A stretch of 64,000 nt of DNA from JAJDXW01 sp965223775 (GTDB taxonomy: Bacteria; Pseudomonadota; Gammaproteobacteria; HK1): positions 5,456,001 through 5,520,000 of the forward strand of contig OZ245021.1 of assembly GCA_965223775.1 (NCBI GenBank), given 5' to 3'. The notes under the pieces were generated by a model, which was not told where the DNA came from, did not search any database, and was given only the letters and a program-made list of their open reading frames with translations. Below, in pieces: positions 57,330 to 64,000 of the stretch; within the stretch, counting starts at the first letter, position 1; each line of letters begins with the position of its first letter. Both the position numbers and the translations under genes were made by a program.

Positions 57330-58331
57330 ATGTATTTCGACCCCCCATTCGAGGCTTCGCTGAGGCCCGCCCCGGACCCCCGGCCCGGGGCGTACGGCGA
57401 GTCCGAGATAGCGCGGCAGCTCGGGCGCTACGTCCGGGCCGCCCGGGGTGCGTTCAGCCACAACACCGAGCGGGCCTTGCGCTCCGACCTCGGCATCTAC
57501 GCGAATTGGTGCGCCGCGCAGGGGGAGCGGGCGCTGCCTGCGCTTGCGGAGACGGTGGCGGCCTTCGTCGAGGCAATGGCCGAAACCCGGGCGCCGGCGA
57601 CGGTGCGCCGCTATGTGACGAGCATCGCCATCGCGCAACGGGCGATCGGGTGCGCGCAGACGACCGCGAGCCCTTTGGTGCAGCTCGCGCTCAAGCGCAT
57701 GCACCGCGCGAAGGGGCGCCGCCAGGGGCAGGCGCAGGGGCTGACCTGGCCGCTTCGAAAGCGCCTGGTCGAGGCCGCGGGCGAGCGCCTCATCGATGCG
57801 CGCAACCGTGCGCTGCTCGCCGTCGCCTACGACGGGATGCTCCGCCGGGCGGAGCTCACGTCGCTCGAAGTCGAGGATTTACTGGTGGAAACGCCGGGCT
57901 ATGCGTCGCTGCTGGTGCGTCGCAGCAAGACCGACGGCGAAGGCGACGGCGAGGTCGTCTACCTCGCGCGAGACACCGTGTCGCTGGTGCGCACGTGGCT
58001 CGAGCGAAGCGGCCTCACCGCCGGGCGGCTGTTCCGCTCGGTGCACAAGGCAGGCGCGCTCGGCGAACGGCTCCATCCCAGCCAGGTCCCGCGCATCTTC
58101 AAGTCGATGGCGCAGCGGGCGGGGCTGCCCGAGGGGCTCGTGGAAGGCCTGTCCGGGCACAGCGCCCGGGTCGGCGCGGCGCAGGACATGGTCGCCGCCG
58201 GCATCGAGATGCCGTTGATCCTCAACGCTGGGCGATGGAAGTCGACCGTGATGGTGAGCCGCTATGGCGAGCGGCTGCTCGCCCGGCGCAGCGGCGTCGC
58301 GCAGCTCGCGCGACTGCAGAAGCGTGAGTGA
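57330..58331 (+). CDS. Cre-like tyrosine recombinase
   Basis: This 333-residue recombinase resembles phage P1 Cre in length and motifs. The N-terminal core-binding domain (AFSHNTERALRSDLGIYANW, residues 41-60) is followed by a catalytic domain with R172 (LRRAEL), K200 (RRSKTDGEG), H277 and R280 (SGHSARVGAAQDM), W303 (GRWKS) and the nucleophile Y312 (SRYGE). In Cre these are R173, K201, H289, R292, W315 and Y324. ATG at 57330 follows a GGAGA; an in-frame GTG lies nine codons upstream. A lox-like site lies 38 bp upstream and another 309 bp downstream, the strongest clue to its substrate. Multimer resolution or an inversion switch are the main options. Confidence 0.9.
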   Translation: MYFDPPFEASLRPAPDPRPGAYGESEIARQLGRYVRAARGAFSHNTERALRSDLGIYANWCAAQGERALPALAETVAAFVEAMAETRAPATVRRYVTSIAIAQRAIGCAQTTASPLVQLALKRMHRAKGRRQGQAQGLTWPLRKRLVEAAGERLIDARNRALLAVAYDGMLRRAELTSLEVEDLLVETPGYASLLVRRSKTDGEGDGEVVYLARDTVSLVRTWLERSGLTAGRLFRSVHKAGALGERLHPSQVPRIFKSMAQRAGLPEGLVEGLSGHSARVGAAQDMVAAGIEMPLILNAGRWKSTVMVSRYGERLLARRSGVAQLARLQKRE

Positions 58332-58459
58332 GCGCGATGCGATAGCGGCGCGATTGGGCGGATGGCTTACAATAGGTATGAGGGCCTGCGCTGCAGCGTT
58401 GGCGCCACTCAGGCGGGCGGGCGTCCGGCATACCCGATCCGCGCGCATCCCAAAATTGC

Positions 58460-58471
58460 TATCGCGAGCAA
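58460..58471 (+). repeat. lox-like half-site C
   Basis: TATCGCGAGCAA is identical to the right arm of site B, and the next base also matches. There is no convincing left arm at the 8-bp distance. Confidence 0.5.
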
Positions 58472-58639
58472 TAATCGGCGGGCCGCACCCGCGCGGCGTC
58501 ACGCCGACACGGATGGGCGCACGCTCCCAGTTTCCTGACAAGTTTCCCAAATTCAATCACATAGGGCACATGAAGGGCGAGCAGCGGGCCTTGAGGCCGG
58601 GATCGTCCGTGCGCGTGCGCGAGGGAGGTATTGACGTGG

Positions 58640-58671
58640 TTGCTCGCGATATCTACAGCTATCGCGAGCAA
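58640..58671 (+). repeat. lox-like site B
   Basis: Perfect 12-bp inverted arms TTGCTCGCGATA and TATCGCGAGCAA surround an asymmetric 8-bp spacer, TCTACAGC. This is the layout of loxP (13-bp arms, 8-bp spacer) and lies just downstream of a Cre-like gene. Confidence 0.8.
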
Positions 58672-59909
58672 TCCGGCGCCGTGAGAGCTGGGTCCGCGCA
58701 GCCTGAAAATCAGCACAAACGATTGTTCTAGAACACCTTTCTCGGGACGGCACGGTCTTAGCGGTTGTCGCGGCGCTGTCGCCGCCTGTTGCTCCTCCCC
58801 GCCGCGCCGCCGCGCCGCGAATCTGCCTTCCCAGGCACACCCATCCGGCACACCAGCACCTCGCAGCCGCGAGAGGCTCGGAATCGTTCTCCTCGATGAG
58901 CGTCGCGGCCAGGGCGGAGTAGTCCCGCCGAGCATCCAGCCGACCCGGTGTGCGTACTTCGGTGCGGTGGCGGTAGGTCGCCGTGCCGATGCAAACCATC
59001 TCGGTGCCTGTGCGCTGTACACTGGAGACTGACGATAACCAGTACGCTCGCCCGGTCCAGAGACACTTTGCCGATGTTCGCACCGGACTGTCCGGGCCCG
59101 GTGACCGATACGGTGCGCATGATGATTGGTGCCCCGAAGCGCTCCGTCCTGCGTCACTTGGCGCGTACTGCGTTGCGCGGATGTGAGGAATGGCGGCACG
59201 GGCCATGCAGCGTCGAATCCGTCTCTCGTCTCCCCGTGCGAGTTCGCGCGGCGGAGCCAATCCCGACCGAGCGGCGGAGATCGACGTCGGAAACGGTGCG
59301 GAGAAGCAGTCGCCGGTCGCGCCTGATACCAATGTACGCAATCTCGCCCGGCGGCACGCTGGCGGCGCACTGCGTTGCGGGGAGATCGAAACTCGAGAGC
59401 CTTGCGTCGTTGGGTTTCTGCTCGTGCGGACCGCGCTCGATGCGCCCGACAACTGGGAGGGTGTCGATTGGGTGACGGTCGCCCGCCCCGCAGGCCGGCC
59501 AATTCTTCCCGCTTCGGCGACGGCCCAACAGCAGATGACGTCGTGTCGCTTCTCGAACATACCGCCATTTCCTTCTTAGGAGCGGCCGGCCGCATGTTCG
59601 CTACCGATTGATATGAGGCCGCCGTCGCGTCATTCAAGCGGCTCCTGGACGCTGGGCGCTCGCGAGCGCGCGACGTTCTCCGACGACTTCCGGCTCCGAG
59701 GCGACACGCCACCCACACCCACCGCCCGCCAGCGCTCGATGTCGCCGCTGGAACCAACCATCCAACACTGGGCCGAGGCCAGTTCTACCAAGCCTGTACG
59801 CCCCGAGACTGCCCGCACGCCCGGTTGCGTGGCGTTCGCAGAGACGGCACGCTTAACCGGGACTCGCGCCGTTTCGCGCAATCCGATCGCAGTTCAAGGG
59901 GAAGCGAAG

Positions 59910-60185
59910 ATGAACAAGAACGAACTCGTCTCCCACGTCGCCGCCGAGACGTCTGCGACGAGGGCCACCTCCGAGCGCATGGTGGGCGCCGTGTTCTCCG
60001 CCATCGGCGACGCGCTCGCGCGGGACGAGCCCGTCGCCATCGCCGGCTTCGGGCAGTTCGTCATCCGCGACCGCGCCGCGCGCCAAGGCCGCAACCCGCA
60101 AACCGGGGAGCCCGTCGCCGTCGCGGCCTCGAAGGTGCCGTCGTTCAAGGCGGCGAAGGCCCTTCGAGACGCGGTCAACGGATAG
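59910..60185 (+). CDS. HU/IHF-family DNA-binding protein
   Basis: This 91-residue histone-like protein begins MNKNELVSHVAAETSATRA and contains the HU DNA-binding arm block GFGQFVIRDRAARQGRNPQTGEP. It bends and compacts DNA and often assists site-specific recombination. The start at 59910 has AAGGGGAAG upstream. It is a single gene, 1.2 kb from the lox-like site B. Confidence 0.93.
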   Translation: MNKNELVSHVAAETSATRATSERMVGAVFSAIGDALARDEPVAIAGFGQFVIRDRAARQGRNPQTGEPVAVAASKVPSFKAAKALRDAVNG

Positions 60186-60480
60186 CGTGGCGGGCCAAGC
60201 GGCCCGGTGCCGGCCATTCGTCCCGGCAACGCCGCCGCCGCAGGTGCACCCCTTCGCCATACGCACGCGCCGAAGCGCTCGGCCTGGAAGCCGGGAGCTT
60301 CCCCTGCGCCTGCGTCAAGCCGATCGACGAGCCCGCGCTTCACGCATCGCGAGCTCGCCCGACGCCCTTCACGCCGAGGGCGATCGGACCGCCGTGCGGG
60401 CGCATTCGCCAGGGCGCGGGACGTTTGTGGCAGGGACGAAACATTGGAAACTCTGCGATTCGTCATTCGTGCGAACACAT

Positions 60481-61028
60481 GCGCAGTCACGCGCCGAGCT
60501 TAAATCCTCTCGCGCGCGGGTTCCTTATATCGCTCGATGCGACTTGGCTCCTACGACAGTGCTGCGCGCCGCTGCGCTTCAGTCGAAGCACACACGTTCC
60601 CTGGCCGCTTACGGCGCTGAACAGCTCACAGCCCGACGCCTCGCGTATCCTCTACGGGCTGGCCAATGACGAGTTGTACTGGGTCGATGTCGACCGGGAA
60701 CGAAAGCAGGTCCCCGAGGAGTGCACCTCAAACGGCATCACGCTGCGTGACAACGCCACGATCATCGTCGACGACGTTCACGCCATTTGGGCGACGCCGC
60801 AGACCACCTTTCTGCTCGATGGAGTCGCAGGCAAGCCGGGCGCCCACCTCGCAGAACTCTGGATCTCCGACTTCGACGGCGGGATCACGCACCGCAGCAG
60901 CACCAAGCGGTTCACCACATACGAATTGCCCCTGGCGCCACGCCAAGGAGTCAGTGTTCATCGAGGACGAGCTCGCCGACGCCGCGCTTCATCGCCCCGC
61001 TGTTTCGTTGGCCACTCTCACCTCGTGA
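60481..61028 (+). pseudogene. unknown gene with an apparent frameshift
   Basis: The stretch NDELYWVDVDRERKQVPEEC to TTYELPLAPRQ (about 60660-60950) reads like a real soluble protein. Near 60955 the coding signal jumps to another frame, giving KESVFIEDELADAALHRPAV and a stop at 61028. The 5' end is uncertain (60481 is the first plausible ATG). No family is recognised. It may be decayed or contain a sequence error. Confidence 0.4.
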
Positions 61029-61096
61029 ATCGCTCCAAACAGGCAGAGCACGAACGACCTAAGGAACATTCAATCGCGACAGAGAAGGACACACCG

Positions 61097-61717
61097 ATGA
61101 CCATCTCCATAAGGAAGTTCCCCACTGCGCCCGTGGCCAACTACACCCAGTTCCGGCCCCAGATCGCCTCCGGCGACCTGCTACTCTGTTCGGGGTCGGG
61201 CATTTTCTCGCGAATGATTCGGGCCGGAACCAAGAGCGTCTGGAGCCATGTGGGCTTCGTGATGCGGCTGGACGCGATCGACCGGATCATGGTCCTGGAA
61301 AGCGTTGAGCCCTTGGGCATCCGCACTGTGCCGCTGAGCAAGTACCTGACCGACTACGACAGCAAGGGCAATCCATATCCAGGACGTTTGGCCATCGCTC
61401 GCCATGATGACTTCAACGCCAAGGCCAGTTCAAGAAGACTCCTCAAGTTCGGCCAATTCGCCGTCGACCTATTCGGCTATCCCTACGACCAGGACGAGAT
61501 CGCCAAGATCGCCGCCCGCATCGCAGCCAGCTATCTGCCGTTCTCGGCCGCCGACAAGAGAGCCCTGAAGCGTGACCGAGAATACATCTGCTCGGAATAC
61601 GTATGGGAGTGCTACAAGTCCTTGGGCATCCGCATCAACCACGACAAGAGGGGCTTCATCTCTCCCGCAGACTTCGCCAAGGCCAAAGAGGTGAAACTCC
61701 AGGCGGTGCTGCAGTAG
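61097..61717 (+). CDS. YiiX/YaeF-type permuted papain-like hydrolase
   Basis: This 206-residue protein has the YiiX-type (NlpC/P60-like, permuted) layout: SGDLLLCSGSG, then the histidine in KSVWSHVGFVM (near residue 50) and the late cysteine in YICSEYVWECYKS (near residue 168). Enzymes of this class cleave amide or ester bonds in cell-wall or lipid substrates. No signal peptide is seen, so it probably acts in the cytoplasm. ATG at 61097; the composition is less GC-rich than that of the tra genes. Confidence 0.82.
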   Translation: MTISIRKFPTAPVANYTQFRPQIASGDLLLCSGSGIFSRMIRAGTKSVWSHVGFVMRLDAIDRIMVLESVEPLGIRTVPLSKYLTDYDSKGNPYPGRLAIARHDDFNAKASSRRLLKFGQFAVDLFGYPYDQDEIAKIAARIAASYLPFSAADKRALKRDREYICSEYVWECYKSLGIRINHDKRGFISPADFAKAKEVKLQAVLQ

Positions 61718-61834
61718 TAGCCGTAGTCGGCCGCCGACCCGCGGGACTAGCTGTTATGCGCCCCGCTCATCGGAACATCGCTTCTGCCTTCGTCCTGTGC
61801 TACCCCGGTTGAGCTTCCGAATGATTACCGAGTG

Positions 61835-63538
61835 ATGCCAAAGTATCTCACCATCCCATTCTATGTCCTTTTCGGTGCGGCCATCATTCTGGTTGCGCTT
61901 TGGGGCCACCTTACTACGGATCAAGCACTCCTCCTTACTGGCATAAGCACAGCGCTCGCCTATCTCGCACTCTTGTCTCTCGTTTTGAGGGAAGATCGCG
62001 ATGCGTTACTGGTTCTGATGATCAAATCCGTCATCTCATTTATTTTCCGAACACTCCGACGAGCAATCGCGTCTATCGTAATTGTATCTTGTGTCTGCGG
62101 CTTCCTTTCTTGGAAAATATTGACGCTAAGGTTGGGGGTAGAGATCGTTGTATCGCCCTCCACTTCCATTTCTTTACATCAATTGTCCAATAACTCGTTT
62201 TCCATCTCCCTAGTAAAAGCGTACGAACCACCCGACGCGGTCGATCGAGTAGTCGAATACACACGCAAAGTGAACGAACCTCTCCGCATTTCATTCCCGA
62301 GAAGGCAAAAAGACGCGATCATACGCTTTACCATCACACATTCCGGCTACGAATCCACTCAAATCGCTGAAACCATTGAACGGCTTGCTTCCTCTCCTAG
62401 AAAAGTTGACCCGGTTCCTCGCCCACTATTGGTAGTAACAGTACGCGGGAGCCACACGGAGACGGGCACATTGCGTTCCTACCGCGTAAGTGCGTCGCCC
62501 GCAGGAGCAAAAGCTGACCCGAAAAAGCGGACATTGACGCTGGAAGGCTCGCCACCCAAAGGATCGACGACATTTATCGCGACGAATCAGGAAGATTGGT
62601 ACGTCGAAATACAGGAAAGCCGGCAAAACGGACGAATACATTATTCTCCTGCAATATTCGTCAACAATCGGCGTAAATCATATACAGTAGACCTTGCAAG
62701 TGCCGCAATTCAGTGGAAGGAGCCAGGAGTAGACGTGCCGCCCGAGCCCGCACGCCTCTTACTTTCGGAAAACGTTCTGTTGGTGTCCCATGGCGATATC
62801 CCCTACAATGAGATTCCCGATGGATTTCTATTTGGCGGTGCTCCGTCGCCCGGCCCTGTTCTAATCCGAAAAGGTTATGTAGTTAGCTATAATCCAAAGC
62901 TTAAAATTCCTAACTGGGTGGGTTACCGTCTGCACAAACGACCTGAGGCACCTCGCCCGTCTAGAGTTCGACTTAGGCCCGATCCGAATTTGGACCCAAA
63001 GATTTCGGCGGAAACTCGAGATTACACTTTCTCCAGGCTTAGGTATGACGCAGGCAATCTGGTATCGAGGGTAGATATGAGGCGGGTTGGTGAAGACGCA
63101 GTACGTGCAACTTATTTTCTATCGAATGTAGCTCCTCAGACGCCGATGTTGAATCGCGGTGTATGGCAGCGACTTGAGCGCATGGCACGGGAGTATGTCG
63201 ATGCAACCGGACAGTCGATTTACATAATGGCAGGACCTGCTTTCGTTAAGCCTACCTCTGGTACCCTAGAGGATCAGCGCGTTATACGGACGATTGGGAA
63301 TGGTGTTGCAATTCCAACACATTTTTTCCGATTACACGTCCGTCTAATTGACGATGCGCCTGATGTACTAGCATTCTTGGTGCCTAACGATTCAGATCTG
63401 GAACGGGAACCAGAGAAATATCTTTCGTCATTTAGAGATGTTGAGAACGTCACGAACCTCGAGTTCTTTCGTGAACTGCCTGCGGAGCAGCGGCCGGACG
63501 CGAATTATATACCTGTTGCAATGTGGTCGACACCGTAG
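61835..63538 (+). CDS. membrane-anchored NUC-fold protein lacking the DRGH motif
   Basis: This 568-residue protein has three or four N-terminal membrane segments (PFYVLFGAAIILVALWGHL, ALLLTGISTALAYLALLSLVL, ASIVIVSCVCGFLSW), a middle beta-rich region and a C-terminal non-specific DNA/RNA endonuclease (NUC/EndoG) fold. The fold is clear from YFLSNVAPQTPMLNRGVWQRLE and YIMAGPAF. The catalytic D-R-G-H is replaced by D-A-G-N at residues 405-408 (63047-63058), so the general-base histidine and the arginine are absent. It may be an inactive relative, a binding module or an altered enzyme. The A+T content is far above that of its neighbours, suggesting separate acquisition. Confidence 0.8.
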   Translation: MPKYLTIPFYVLFGAAIILVALWGHLTTDQALLLTGISTALAYLALLSLVLREDRDALLVLMIKSVISFIFRTLRRAIASIVIVSCVCGFLSWKILTLRLGVEIVVSPSTSISLHQLSNNSFSISLVKAYEPPDAVDRVVEYTRKVNEPLRISFPRRQKDAIIRFTITHSGYESTQIAETIERLASSPRKVDPVPRPLLVVTVRGSHTETGTLRSYRVSASPAGAKADPKKRTLTLEGSPPKGSTTFIATNQEDWYVEIQESRQNGRIHYSPAIFVNNRRKSYTVDLASAAIQWKEPGVDVPPEPARLLLSENVLLVSHGDIPYNEIPDGFLFGGAPSPGPVLIRKGYVVSYNPKLKIPNWVGYRLHKRPEAPRPSRVRLRPDPNLDPKISAETRDYTFSRLRYDAGNLVSRVDMRRVGEDAVRATYFLSNVAPQTPMLNRGVWQRLERMAREYVDATGQSIYIMAGPAFVKPTSGTLEDQRVIRTIGNGVAIPTHFFRLHVRLIDDAPDVLAFLVPNDSDLEREPEKYLSSFRDVENVTNLEFFRELPAEQRPDANYIPVAMWSTP

Positions 63539-63593
63539 TCGCGAAGCCAGACTTCCGGGGAGAAATGGGATAGCTTCTGGCCCATTCTATGTG

Positions 63594-63953
63594 ATGGCGG
63601 TGCCTACTCGGACCAGAACGCAGACGCCGCTGAAGGTTATCGAAGGAAGAAAAATCTTAATCGACATCCACCTCTGTGAGTGCGATTCGAGAATCCGTGG
63701 GTTCGTCATCAGGAAATACTCTACAAAGAGAATGATGCAACTCGAGAAGCCGGGAACTGTGCCGTCGATAACGGTTCCTCCCCGTCGTCGTTGGAGCGCT
63801 AGAGGGCAGTCAGACGAGGGTGGCACACTCGTGCCGGTACACATGCTCGACAACCCCGAGGATTCACACGCCTTTGCTCTTGAAAGACTGCCTCTTGGGA
63901 AGTACCGGTGGTACCCTTTCGCAAAGGTCGTTCGGGGGGGCCTATGCGCCTGA
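63594..63953 (+). CDS. hypothetical protein
   Basis: This 119-residue basic protein starts MAVPTRTRTQTPLKVIEGRK and ends ERLPLGKYRWYPFAKVVRGG. There is no recognised domain or membrane segment, and the ribosome site is weak, so the start could be the GTG one codon earlier. Its end overlaps the start of the next gene by ten bases. Composition like the preceding NUC-fold gene. Confidence 0.5.
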   Translation: MAVPTRTRTQTPLKVIEGRKILIDIHLCECDSRIRGFVIRKYSTKRMMQLEKPGTVPSITVPPRRRWSARGQSDEGGTLVPVHMLDNPEDSHAFALERLPLGKYRWYPFAKVVRGGLCA

Positions 63954-64000
63954 TCATCGCAATCGTCGCGGCCGTGCTGATCGCTGGCTGTAGTCCGCGG
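63944..64000 (+). CDS. lipoprotein, 3'-truncated by the window
   Basis: The visible 19 residues form a lipoprotein signal peptide (IIAIVAAVLIAGC with lipobox LIAGC). A run of seven G lies just before the ATG. The gene continues beyond the window, so the product is unknown. Confidence 0.6.
   Translation, partial: MRLIIAIVAAVLIAGCSPR

Larger units (their letters stand above)
58332..59909. other. 1.58-kb stretch with no supported gene
   Basis: Frames of up to about 430 codons exist on both strands but have no recognisable motif, start signal or typical codon bias. Apart from the lox-like half-site (58460) and site B (58640) I see no structure. A GATACCAATG string at 59324 recalls half of the RHH operator at 20217 but lacks the second arm. 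Confidence 0.4.

Noticed and set aside
57260..58671. Reading the inverted repeats as XerCD dif sites
   Set aside because: The spacer is 8 bp with 12-bp palindromic arms and the neighbouring recombinase is Cre-like by its SGHSARVGAA block; dif consensus is absent.
59324..59340. A fourth copy of the RHH operator
   Set aside because: Only the first half (GATACCAAT) is present; the second arm reads GTACGCAA and does not form the dyad.
58948..59579. Plus-strand frames between the recombinase and HU genes
   Set aside because: No start signals, mixed composition and overlap in several phases; I could not support any as a gene.

Overview
The window reads as part of a large conjugative element (plasmid or integrative conjugative element) in a GC-rich proteobacterium. 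Codons end in G or C almost throughout, the relaxase is MobF-type, the mating apparatus is F-type, and the accessory genes (DUF2285, AlpA-like, DUF4326, toprim, RadC-like) are typical of alphaproteobacterial plasmids and ICEs. The taxon is an inference; no rRNA, tRNA or core chromosomal gene was recognised, and no replication initiator or ParAB pair was found. The last 2 kb or so is clearly poorer in GC and was probably acquired separately.

Layout. (1) 0-23 kb is a loose array of mostly plus-strand accessory genes: a strawberry-notch-type methyltransferase/helicase, RadC-like and AlkB-like proteins, a toprim protein, two SLOG-type proteins, DUF4326, many small conserved unknowns, and a ribbon-helix-helix regulator behind three operator-like dyads. 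Two insertions split genes here. A 4.2-kb serine-recombinase element (7042-11206) sits inside an ssb gene while carrying an intact ssb copy of its own. An IS3-family element (17167-18571) sits inside a DUF2493 gene with a 3-bp duplication. (2) 23.3-46.4 kb is a nearly unbroken minus-strand transfer operon. In transcription order it runs AlpA-like regulator, traA, L, E, K, B, V, C, a catalytically degenerate HD-domain protein, trbI, an S26 peptidase, traW, U, trbC, traN, F, H, G, ssb, traD, traI. Most junctions are ATGA or GTGA overlaps, and a hairpin/T-run terminator follows traI. (3) 46.8-57.2 kb holds a frameshifted DUF2285 gene, a 2749-residue autotransporter-type adhesin built from near-identical DNA repeats, and a chimeric pseudogene joining an autotransporter barrel fragment to a galE fragment. 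(4) 57.2-58.7 kb holds a Cre-like tyrosine recombinase flanked by two lox-like sites (12-bp arms, 8-bp spacers) in inverted orientation. (5) 59.9-64 kb holds an HU-like protein, a frameshifted unknown, a YiiX-type papain-like hydrolase, a membrane-anchored NUC-fold protein that has lost the catalytic DRGH motif, and the start of a lipoprotein gene.

How the genes fit together. TraI nicks and unwinds the DNA, TraD couples it to the channel, TraC and the TraB/K/V, TraE/L and TraW/U/N/F/H/G/TrbC/TrbI sets build the channel and pilus, and TraA is the pilin. SSB and the anti-restriction or repair-like accessory genes plausibly help the incoming strand become established. The Cre-like recombinase with two inverted lox-like sites could invert its own gene or resolve multimers. 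The strongest candidates for something new are this Cre/lox-like cassette, the ssb-carrying serine-recombinase element inside ssb, and the two proteins that keep a known enzyme fold but lack its catalytic residues.
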